DNA of 64,000 bases from UBA7672 sp963738625 (lineage in GTDB: Bacteria; Pseudomonadota; Alphaproteobacteria; Caulobacterales; Hyphomonadaceae). Below, in pieces: positions 44,649-50,980 of this stretch. Under the pieces are notes generated by a model, which was not told the origin of the DNA, made no database searches, and saw nothing but the letters and a program-made list of their open reading frames with translations. A program made the position numbers and the translations under genes. Location of the stretch: positions 806,001-870,000 of the forward strand of contig CAVTXH010000003.1 of assembly GCA_963738625.1 (NCBI GenBank). The letters run 5' to 3'. Every line of letters begins with the position of its first letter. Position 1 is the first letter of the stretch.

Positions 44649-44774
44649 TCCCGACGAAAGTCGGGACCCAGGAACCGTGTCGCCCCTTGTCCAGGATTAA
44701 AGCTTCAAGCCGGAGCAAGCTTCACCGTCAGCCCTGGATCCCGACTTTCGTCGGGGTTGATGCGAAGCATCAAC
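44649..44774. repeat. REP-like palindrome 2 with adjacent hairpin
   Basis: Arms 44649-44672 and 44733-44756 are complementary at 22 of 24 positions, and each arm is itself a hairpin (CCCGAC GAAA GTCGGG and its complement). Immediately after, GTTGATGC-GAA-GCATCAAC (44756-44774) forms a perfect 8-bp stem. It is probably the same repeat class as the element at 44426. Confidence 0.68.
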
Positions 44775-44918
44775 GCGGCGGATAGAGCCGGGCGCTACCA
44801 CCACTTCCGCGCCCGTCGGCGAAAAATCTCCCGCGCCATTTCAGCGGCTTGCGAAAAAAGTCAGAAAAATCCAGGAAAGTTATCCTACACTTGCCGAGCT
44901 GAGCGATAATCCCCTCAT

Positions 44919-45310
44919 CGCCTCCGCACGGAGGGCAGTCGTACGCTGTTCAGCGACGCAGGGGCGATGCGATCGAGCGTGAGAAGTCCCGGACGAACGC
45001 GGCGTGAAGCGCCGCCAAGCCTGGGAGATGAACCTTCTGGTTCTTGGGCCTTCTGGCCCGAAGCCAGAGCTGAGTGTCGCCGGGACCATGGGACGATGAA
45101 CAGCCCAATGGCCTGCACGCCGCCGGCGACCATGCCAGGGGAGTGAACACAGCTCCCTGTGCACGGGCTGGCGAATAACGGTCGCTGGGGGTCGACGCAT
45201 TCGTCGACGGATGACGCGTTTCTCTTTGACTACCGGTAGCGCTGGGCAACCAGCGTCGCCCAAATCACGCGGGGCATCCCGCGTCCCCACGCCCTCCACT
45301 TAAGGAGGCG
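44919..45310 (+). ncRNA. Candidate large structured non-coding RNA (unrecognised)
   Basis: Within about 390 bases lie many perfect helices: CCTCC/GGAGG (44921-44935), GCGGCG/CGCCGC (44999-45015), AACC-TTCT-GGTT (45031-45042), GGGCC-TTCT-GGCCC (45046-45059), GTCGCCGG/CCGGCGAC (45076-45130) enclosing CCATGGG/CCCAATGG, GCCAG/CTGGC (45134-45172) enclosing GGGAG/CTCCC, GTCGACG-CATT-CGTCGAC (45191-45208), CGCTGG-GCAA-CCAGCG (45240-45255, a GNRA loop) and ACGCGGG-GCAT-CCCGCGT (45267-45284). The ends CGCCTCC and GGAGGCG can also pair. An A-rich stretch precedes it at 44853-44880. No protein frame here is convincing. The strand is favoured by the GNRA loop only. I do not recognise an Rfam class. Confidence 0.55.
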
Positions 45311-45364
45311 CACCGCATCCCGGACGGCTCAGGCCGGTCCGATTGAGAGCGTGCGCCAAAACGC

Positions 45365-45395
45365 TTGCGATGACCAATCAACTAAGATATTAGTT
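45365..45395 (+). promoter_or_regulatory. Promoter with overlapping palindromic operator, first GIN-domain gene
   Basis: TTGCGA (45365-45370), 17 bases, then TATTAG (45388-45393) form a promoter 35 bases upstream of the GTG start. The -10 box lies inside the palindrome AACTAA-GATA-TTAGTT (45380-45395). The same AACTA-N6-TAGTT pattern occurs upstream of the BlaI-like gene at 56163, so this is probably a repressor site. Confidence 0.65.
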
Positions 45396-45429
45396 TCTTC
45401 AGGCGCCAATCTCAGAGGAGACAACTCCC

Positions 45430-46116
45430 GTGCTCAGGCCGTTCGCCATTCCCGCCATCGCCATCGTCTTTGCCGCGCCTGCTTTCGCGGACACCAAGAC
45501 CTACAATCTCAGCGGCTTCACGCGCATCGACGCCGACGCCGCCTTCGAGATCGAGTTCACGCAAGGCCCGAACTTCTCCGTCGTCGTCGACAGCGAGACC
45601 GACAACCTCGACAAGATCATCGTCGAGACGTCCGGCGACACGCTGCGCATCCATCGCCCGAAGAACACCAGGATCAGGGGCCGCGTGCACGACGTCGTCC
45701 GCATCTCCGCGCCCGATCTCGAATCGCTCAGGCTCGAAGCCGCCGTCAAATTCTCCGCCGGCAGGCTCACTCTCGACAAGTTGAAGGTCGACGTCGAAGC
45801 CGCCAGCTCCGTCGATATCGGCTATCTCAAGGTCGACACGCTCGACGTGCGCATGGAAGCCGCATCGAAACTCAACGTCGCCGGCGAGTGCGGCGGCCTC
45901 ACCGTCAACATCGGCGCCGCCTCCAGCGTCGCCGCATCCGGTCTCAAATGCCGCGAGGCGAGGGTCGATGCGGGCGAGGCCTCCTCCGTGCTGGTCTATG
46001 CCAGCGACAGGGCCATCGCCTCGGCGGGCGTTGCGTCCTCGATCAAGGTCAGCGGCAATCCGCGCGAGTTCCAGAAAAAATCCGGCCTCGCCTCCTCGGT
46101 TGCGCTTGCCAACTAA
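45430..46116 (+). CDS. Exported GIN-domain (DUF2807) protein, paralogue 1
   Basis: 228 residues with a signal peptide (IAIVFAAPAFA). The mature protein is a right-handed beta-helix-like GIN domain: KTYNLSGFTRIDADAAFEIEF, the alternating hydrophobic pattern of DTLRIHRPK, and repeated AASSVDI/AASKLNV/AASSVAAS turns. DUF2807 proteins are secreted or surface proteins of unknown role that resemble autotransporter-adhesin heads. The start is GTG 45430 with GAGGAGA upstream; no ATG fits. A predicted repressor site overlaps its promoter. Two further paralogues follow. Confidence 0.85.
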   Translation: MLRPFAIPAIAIVFAAPAFADTKTYNLSGFTRIDADAAFEIEFTQGPNFSVVVDSETDNLDKIIVETSGDTLRIHRPKNTRIRGRVHDVVRISAPDLESLRLEAAVKFSAGRLTLDKLKVDVEAASSVDIGYLKVDTLDVRMEAASKLNVAGECGGLTVNIGAASSVAASGLKCREARVDAGEASSVLVYASDRAIASAGVASSIKVSGNPREFQKKSGLASSVALAN

Positions 46117-46242
46117 TCCGCCAACGCGTTCGAGAGATCGGCGACGCGAACGTCCTGATCTCTTGACCGATCCCCTGACCCGGGTGCCTTTTTCGAGGCC
46201 GCCGGTCTCTCGCTCCACCTACAGTTGTAAGGAAGGCTCATA

Positions 46243-46273
46243 TTGTTTTTCGATAAAACCTAGGCTACTAATA
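46243..46273 (+). promoter_or_regulatory. Promoter with degenerate operator, second GIN-domain gene
   Basis: TTGTTT (46243-46248), 17 bases, TACTAA (46266-46271) make a plausible promoter. Overlapping the -10 is ACCTA-GGCTAC-TAATA (46258-46273), which keeps the spacing of the AACTA-N6-TAGTT palindrome and matches 7 of its 10 arm bases. This would be a weaker site for the same repressor. Confidence 0.4.
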
Positions 46274-46365
46274 TCGAGACGGCCGCCGTGCCGGCAGAGA
46301 CCGAAAACGGTCGGCAGGGCGGCGGCCCAAGAAAAAGACCAGATAAAACAAGACGGAGACTTCTG

Positions 46366-47010
46366 ATGCGCCAAACTCACCTCCTTATCCCCGCCGCGGC
46401 CGCCGTCCTCGCGACCGCCGCCATCGTCCTGCCCGCCTGGGCCGACACCAAGAGCTACAACCTGTCGGGCTTTGACCGCATCAGCGCCTCGGCCGGCGTC
46501 GACGTCGACATCCGCCAGGGCCCGTTCGCGATCACCGTCGACGAGCCCCAGGGCAAGTTCGACAAGCTCGTCCTCGAAGTGCGCGGCGACACGCTCGTCA
46601 TCGGCCGCAAGAACACCATGGGCGGCTGGTTCTCGCGCGGCCCCGACTACCGCGTCACCGTCACCGCCCCGAACTATGTCGGCATCGATGCGTCCTCGGG
46701 CGCCAGCGTCGAAGGCTCGAACCTGTCGCTGAAGGATCTCAAAGTCGGCGTCTCCTCCGGCGCCGACGTCGATCTGGCGGGAAACTGCGCCGGACTCCGC
46801 GTCGACATTTCCTCGGGCGCGGACTTCGACGGCGAACAGCTGAAATGCGAGACCGCTTCGGTCGACGCCTCCAGCGGCGCGGACGCCGACGCCTACGCCA
46901 CGCGCAGCGCCGATGGCGAAGCGTCCTCCGGCGCCAGCGTCACCTTCCACGGCAAGCCTGCGCAGTTCGACAAGGACACATCGAGCGGCGGTTCGGTGAG
47001 ATTGCTCTAG
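46366..47010 (+). CDS. Exported GIN-domain (DUF2807) protein, paralogue 2
   Basis: 214 residues, signal peptide ending LPAWA. The mature start KSYNLSGFDRISASAGVDVDIRQG closely parallels paralogue 1. Later turns read ASSGASVEG, SSGADVDLAG, SSGADFDGEQL and SSGADADAYA, a regular Ser-Ser-Gly-Ala ladder typical of a beta-solenoid. The ATG at 46366 follows ACGGAGAC. It is cotranscribed with paralogue 3 (19-base gap). The function is unknown; the protein is probably periplasmic or at the cell surface. Confidence 0.85.
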   Translation: MRQTHLLIPAAAAVLATAAIVLPAWADTKSYNLSGFDRISASAGVDVDIRQGPFAITVDEPQGKFDKLVLEVRGDTLVIGRKNTMGGWFSRGPDYRVTVTAPNYVGIDASSGASVEGSNLSLKDLKVGVSSGADVDLAGNCAGLRVDISSGADFDGEQLKCETASVDASSGADADAYATRSADGEASSGASVTFHGKPAQFDKDTSSGGSVRLL

Positions 47011-47029
47011 CAAAGCGGAGCGTCATCAC

Positions 47030-47737
47030 ATGAAAGCGCTATCCCTCATCGCGCTTGGCCTCGCCCTGGGCGCAACGAGCGCGTGCGCCGTCGTCGAGCC
47101 GATCGAAACCAGAACCTTCGACGTCGCCGGCTTCGACAGCATCACCGCCAGCAACGGCGTCAACGTCACTCTCAAGCAGGGGCCATTCTCTGTCAGCGCA
47201 GAAGGTCCGAAGGACAGGCTCGACCGCCTCAATGTCGAACGCAACGGCTCCGAGCTTCGCATCTGGCGTGATCCCGGCATGCGGATGAACTGGGGCATAT
47301 GGAGCCAGAGCGACATGGTCACCATCGTCGCTCCCGCTTACACCGCCATCTCCGCTTCCGGCGGCGTCGACATCGACGCTTTCGGCATGCAGCTCGGCGA
47401 CGTCAGCATCCGCTCCAGCGGCGGGGCCGACATCAACATCTCCGGCGCTTGCAAGGCTCTCACGCTCGAGGTTTCCGGCGGCGCCGATTTCAACGGCAGG
47501 GATCTCTCCTGCGAGACTGCCAGCGTCTCCGCTTCCGGCGGCGCTGATGCCTCTGTCACCGCCACCGCTAACGCCGCCGGCGACGCGTCTGGCGGCGCCG
47601 ACATAAATTTCTACGGCGTCACCGGCACAGCCATTGGCAGAGCCTCGTCGGGCGCCGACATCCACTTCGATGGCAACCCCGCCATCGTGCAGCGGGATGA
47701 ATCCAGCGGCGGCGATATCGAAGTCTCTTCAAGGTGA
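47030..47737 (+). CDS. Exported GIN-domain (DUF2807) protein, paralogue 3
   Basis: 235 residues. The N-terminal hydrophobic segment ends GATSACAV, which could be a poor lipobox (Cys near 19) or a simple signal peptide. The body repeats the family opening (TRTFDVAGFDSITASNGVNVTLKQGPF) and then a ladder SASGGVDIDA, SSGGADINISG, SGGADFNGRDL, SASGGADASVTA, SGGADINFYG. The serine/glycine repeats are the most regular of the three paralogues. The ATG at 47030 follows GCGGAGCG. A hairpin 13 bases after the stop probably ends the operon. Confidence 0.85.
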   Translation: MKALSLIALGLALGATSACAVVEPIETRTFDVAGFDSITASNGVNVTLKQGPFSVSAEGPKDRLDRLNVERNGSELRIWRDPGMRMNWGIWSQSDMVTIVAPAYTAISASGGVDIDAFGMQLGDVSIRSSGGADINISGACKALTLEVSGGADFNGRDLSCETASVSASGGADASVTATANAAGDASGGADINFYGVTGTAIGRASSGADIHFDGNPAIVQRDESSGGDIEVSSR

Positions 47738-47750
47738 ACGACAAAAACTC

Positions 47751-47778
47751 ATCCCGCCCCGGCAAGCCGGAGCGGGAT
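47751..47778 (+). terminator. Hairpin between convergent genes, terminator or REP fragment
   Basis: ATCCCGC-C-CCGG / CCGG-A-GCGGGAT pairs 11 bases with one mismatch around a CAAG loop. It follows the third GIN gene and faces the lipoprotein gene at 47861. It has no T tract, and its ATCCCG core resembles the REP elements at 44426, so either role is possible. Confidence 0.45.
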
Positions 47779-47860
47779 CCAGGAATGCCGTCATGTTGTG
47801 CCGGCTAGCTGAGTGATCCTGGGACCCGATACGCGGTCGGGCCGAGCAGCGGAGGATCGC

Positions 47861-48241
47861 CTACCGGCCTACCCGGTTGGCGATCACAATCTGGGCGTCG
47901 GAGGGGATGCCCAGTTCGGAGAAGCTCCAGGTCATGCGCTTGCCTTCCGGGACCAGCGCCTTGCAGTTGTCCTCCGTCTGGCGCTCGAAGCGCACGCGAT
48001 AGCGGTTGCCGTCCTGCCGATCGACGTCGGCGTGGAAGTGTTCCTTCTGCGTGCAACCGTTCGAATGCGCCGTGATCGACACTTCCGAAGGCCCCCGCCC
48101 GCTGACCTCGGCGCCATAAAGCAGGCCGGAACTGCGATAGCCGCTCCAGTCGCTTTCCTGGACGTCGGCATCGACGATCACGCAGGCGCCCAGCGAGGCC
48201 GCCAGAATCGCCGCAGCGCCTAATTTCATAAGGTTTTTCAT
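47861..48241 (-). CDS. Small lipoprotein of unknown function
   Basis: 126 residues. Lipoprotein signal ILAASLGACVIVDADV (Cys near 19), then a beta-rich body with two internal cysteines (NGCTQKEHFH, EDNCKALVPEGKRMTWSF) that could form a disulfide. I do not recognise a family. The ATG at 48241 follows GAGGGG; the longer frame starting eight codons earlier lacks a site. It is convergent with the GIN-domain operon, with its own AT-rich upstream region (48268-48290). Confidence 0.7.
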   Translation of the reverse strand: MKNLMKLGAAAILAASLGACVIVDADVQESDWSGYRSSGLLYGAEVSGRGPSEVSITAHSNGCTQKEHFHADVDRQDGNRYRVRFERQTEDNCKALVPEGKRMTWSFSELGIPSDAQIVIANRVGR

Positions 48242-48338
48242 TGGATGACCCCTCAGTCTGAACACGAGGAGTATTTATCGTTATTCGATATGAACGGCAA
48301 GTGAACGAGTCGCCTTGTCGGACGTTTTTTTCGCCGGC

Positions 48339-49175
48339 TCAATCGATCTCGAACTGATCCGGCCGATAGCCCGGATCGGGATATTTCGGGTCCATCGTCT
48401 CGAGCGCTTCACGCACCAGGCGGGCCACAATCGCATCGCGCCGCGATCGGCTGTCCGACGGCACGACATGCCACGGCGCCCAGGGCGTCGAGCATTTCTG
48501 CAGCATGATCTCGTAGGCCTCCTGGTATTTCGACCAGAGTTTGCGGTCTTCGAGATCGGATGGATTGAACTTCCACCGCTTGGCGGGAACCTCCAGCCGC
48601 TCCCGCAGCCGCTCGCCCTGCTCTTCCTTCGAGACATGCAGCATCACTTTCAGCACCTGCGTGCCATTCTCGACCAGCGTCTTTTCGAACTGGTTGATCT
48701 GTTCGTAGCGCGCGGCCACCGCTTTTGGCGGAGCGAGATTGCGCACCTTAACGACCAGCACGTCCTCGTAGTGCGACCGGTTGAACACGCCGATATGCCC
48801 CTTGCGAGGCGTCGCTGCATGGATGCGCCAGAGATAGTCGTGCGCCAGCTCCATCTCGGAAGGCCGGCCGAAGGCGCGGACATGAACGCCCAGCGGGCTG
48901 GTGTATTTGAAGACTTCCTTGGTGACGCCGTCCTTGCCAGCCGTGTCGATCCCCTGCAGCACGACCAGAAGCGCCCCGCCCTTGCAGGCGAATAGCGCAT
49001 CCTGCAGCTCGTTGATGGCCAGCGCATCCTCATCCAGCGAGGCCTTGGCGGCCTTCTTGTCCTCGAAGACCTTTGCGCCATGCGTCGGGTAATCCGACAG
49101 CGAGATCTTCTTCTTGGCCTTGGGATCCGCGAGCGTGGCGGCGCGGACATCCCCGTAGCTCGGCTGACTGGACAT
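48339..49175 (-). CDS. Polyphosphate kinase 2 family protein
   Basis: 278 residues of the PPK2 family: Walker A GIDTAGKDGVTKEVF, lid segment WRIHAATPRKGHIGVFNRSHYEDVLVVKV with the Walker B Asp, and C-terminal KWSKYQ-like helix (WSKYQEAYEIML) followed by WHVVPSDSRSRRDAIVARL. These enzymes move phosphate between polyphosphate and nucleotides (AMP, ADP or GDP depending on class). The short form and motif spacing suggest class III or the PPK2-related group, but the direction cannot be read. The ATG at 49175 has GGAG nine bases upstream. Confidence 0.9.
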   Translation of the reverse strand: MSSQPSYGDVRAATLADPKAKKKISLSDYPTHGAKVFEDKKAAKASLDEDALAINELQDALFACKGGALLVVLQGIDTAGKDGVTKEVFKYTSPLGVHVRAFGRPSEMELAHDYLWRIHAATPRKGHIGVFNRSHYEDVLVVKVRNLAPPKAVAARYEQINQFEKTLVENGTQVLKVMLHVSKEEQGERLRERLEVPAKRWKFNPSDLEDRKLWSKYQEAYEIMLQKCSTPWAPWHVVPSDSRSRRDAIVARLVREALETMDPKYPDPGYRPDQFEID

Positions 49176-49254
49176 AGGCGCGCTCCAGAAATGCAGATGC
49201 GGCAAGGCTAGCGCCCGGCGCCGGCACTGTCTCTCGGTCTTCTCCCCAAAAGCG

Positions 49255-49283
49255 AAAGGGCGGCCCGTCGCCGGCGCCGCCCC
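49255..49283 (-). terminator. Terminator of rpsD
   Basis: On the minus strand GGGCGGC and GCCGCCC pair around an 11-base GC-rich loop and are followed by TTTCG. It lies about 30 bases beyond the rpsD stop. Confidence 0.6.
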
Positions 49284-49309
49284 GTCTTGTGTTGGATTTC
49301 AACCGCCCA

Positions 49310-49927
49310 TCAGGAAGAATAGAATTCGACCACCAGGTTCGGCTCCATCTTGGCCGCGAACGGGATGTCGGCGAGGCCGGGCATGCGGATGTATTTGGCG
49401 GATACAGCCTTCTGGTCGACTTCAACATATTCTGGAACGTCGCGCTCGGCCGAGCCCATGGCCTCGATCAGCAGCGCCATGGTCTTGGAGCGGTCGCGGA
49501 CCTGGATCACATCGCCAGGCTTCAGCGTCATGGAGGCGATGTTGGCCTTCTTGCCGTTGACCGTGACGTGGCCGTGGTTGACGAACTGGCGGGCCGCAAA
49601 AATGGTCGGCACGAACTTGGCGCGGTAGACCAGCGTGTCGAGGCGCGACTCAAGCAGGCCAACGAGGAATTCGGCGGTGTTGCCGCGGCGGCGGGCCGCT
49701 TCTTCGTAGGTCTTGCGGAACTGCTTTTCCGTGATGTCGCCGTAGAAGCCCTTGAGCTTCTGCTTGGCCATCAGCTGGATGCCGAAATCCGACGGCTTGT
49801 TGGTGCGGCGTGCGCCGTGCTGGCCGGGACGGGTCTGGCGGGTGTTGATCGGGGATTTCGGGCGACCCCACACGTTTTCACCAACGCGGCGGTCGAGCTT
49901 GTATTTGGCGTTGTGGCGCCTGGACAT
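49310..49927 (-). CDS. rpsD: 30S ribosomal protein S4
   Basis: 205 residues, the normal length for S4. It begins MSRRHNAKYKLDRRVGENVWG and contains the S4 RNA-binding domain (ESRLDTLVYRAKFVPTIFAARQFVNHGHVTVNGKKANIAS) and the C-terminal IPFAAKMEPNLVVEFYSS. S4 nucleates 30S assembly on 16S rRNA. The ATG at 49927 follows GAAGAGGC. As often in alphaproteobacteria it stands alone, outside the large ribosomal operons, with its own terminator. Confidence 0.97.
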   Translation of the reverse strand: MSRRHNAKYKLDRRVGENVWGRPKSPINTRQTRPGQHGARRTNKPSDFGIQLMAKQKLKGFYGDITEKQFRKTYEEAARRRGNTAEFLVGLLESRLDTLVYRAKFVPTIFAARQFVNHGHVTVNGKKANIASMTLKPGDVIQVRDRSKTMALLIEAMGSAERDVPEYVEVDQKAVSAKYIRMPGLADIPFAAKMEPNLVVEFYSS

Positions 49928-50239
49928 GGTAGCCTCTTCTTCGGCGCGCTCCGGCGGGACCCTTATGGCCCTCGCGATCTCAACGGCGGTTTGCGCACCA
50001 CCCGTCATGCCCCCAGCCGCTGAAGGGTCAGGGAAGCGCGCAAAGACAGGATTGGCGGCTGAAAGTCAAGGCGGCCGAAGGCCATAACCGAGCGCCTTTT
50101 CGGCAAACAATCAGGTTTTCGCCGGGCGGTGCTGCAAGCGGCAGGCGCGGCGGTCCATCCTCTTGAAAAGCTGCGCCAAGTCGAGAATGTGAGCGCCTTG
50201 GGTGGCCGGGTCGACCGGCCGTGCGGAGCGCCTCGACAG
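49928..50239. other. Divergent intergenic region between rpsD and the TerC-like gene
   Basis: 312 bases with no gene. It should carry the promoters of both neighbours. The only recognisable element is the rpsD-facing promoter candidate at 50041-50069; I see no clear S4 autoregulatory pseudoknot. Confidence 0.6.
50041..50069 (-). promoter_or_regulatory. rpsD: Candidate rpsD promoter
   Basis: On the minus strand TTGACT (50069-50064), 17 bases, then TCTTTG (50046-50041). The -35 is good and the -10 poor. A transcript from here would have a leader of about 105 bases. Confidence 0.35.
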
Positions 50240-50977
50240 ATGGAATTTCTGAGCTTCGAGGGCGCCCAGGCCTTTTTCACCGTGGTGATGATCGACCTCG
50301 TCCTTGCGGGCGACAACGCCGTCGTGATCGGGCTGGCGGCCGCGGGGCTGCCGAAGGAACAGCGCGGCAAGGCGATCGTTATCGGCGTCATCGCCGCCAC
50401 CGTCCTGCGCATCCTCTTCGCTCTCGTCGCGACGCAACTCCTGGCCGTCATCGGGCTGCTCTTCGCAGGCGGCGTGCTATTGCTTTGGGTGTGCTGGAAG
50501 ATGTGGCGCGAACTGCACACGCCGCAGCACACCGACGAGGAATCGATCCAGGGCCAGGACCTGGACGGCGACGGCCTGATCGCCGGAAAGCCGATCGTCA
50601 AGAAGTCGCTGCGCCAGGCCGTTATCCAGATCGTCATCGCCGACGTCTCGATGTCGCTGGACAACGTGCTGGCGGTCGCCGGCGCCGCGCACGAGCACCC
50701 CTGGATTCTGGTCTTCGGCCTCGCGCTGTCGGTCCTTCTGATGGGGATCGCCGCAACCTTCATCGCACGACTGCTGCACAAGCATCGCTGGATCGCCTAT
50801 GTCGGCCTGCTGATTATCCTCTACGTGTCGCTGCACATGATGTGGGATGGCGGCTGGCAGATCCACGACTGCAATCCGGCCTGGTTCGGCCAGACGGAGT
50901 TCGGCCCGCACTGCAACATCGATCCGGGCGCCCTGCCGGGCGGCGATTCCCCCGCCGGCGCGGCAGGCGCGCACTGA
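50240..50977 (+). CDS. TerC family integral membrane protein (YjbE-like)
   Basis: 245 residues with seven or so helices. Signature segments are AFFTVVMIDLVLAGDNAVVIGLAAAGL and VIQIVIADVSMSLDNVLAVAGAAHEHP, each with the intramembrane Asp of the TerC family. An acidic cytoplasmic loop (QGQDLDGDGLIAGKP) separates the two halves. TerC/YjbE proteins are linked to metal-ion (manganese) export in other bacteria; that role is taken from the family and is not visible here. The ATG at 50240 follows GGAG at a long spacing. The C-terminal tail is rich in Gly/Ala/Pro. Confidence 0.88.
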   Translation: MEFLSFEGAQAFFTVVMIDLVLAGDNAVVIGLAAAGLPKEQRGKAIVIGVIAATVLRILFALVATQLLAVIGLLFAGGVLLLWVCWKMWRELHTPQHTDEESIQGQDLDGDGLIAGKPIVKKSLRQAVIQIVIADVSMSLDNVLAVAGAAHEHPWILVFGLALSVLLMGIAATFIARLLHKHRWIAYVGLLIILYVSLHMMWDGGWQIHDCNPAWFGQTEFGPHCNIDPGALPGGDSPAGAAGAH

Positions 50978-50980
50978 CGC

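Noticed and set aside
44520..44909. 129-codon plus-strand frame after the kinase-TIR gene
   Set aside because: It runs through two REP-like palindromes, has no ribosome site and has an erratic composition.
45171..45239. Possible tmRNA tag frame (starting ANNGRW) in the structured region
   Set aside because: The tag does not end in the usual hydrophobic Ala-Ala residues, and no tRNA-like domain or GGATTCGAC-type segment is present.
44880..45299. 139-codon minus-strand frame over the structured region
   Set aside because: It is rich in Arg/Pro/Ser with no motif, and all three minus-strand frames are about equally open. The perfect hairpins explain the sequence better.
45361..45420. CRISPR-like or phage attachment repeat in the AT-rich stretch
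   Set aside because: The AT-rich dyad is a single palindrome overlapping a promoter, with no spacer-repeat pattern, tRNA or integrase nearby.
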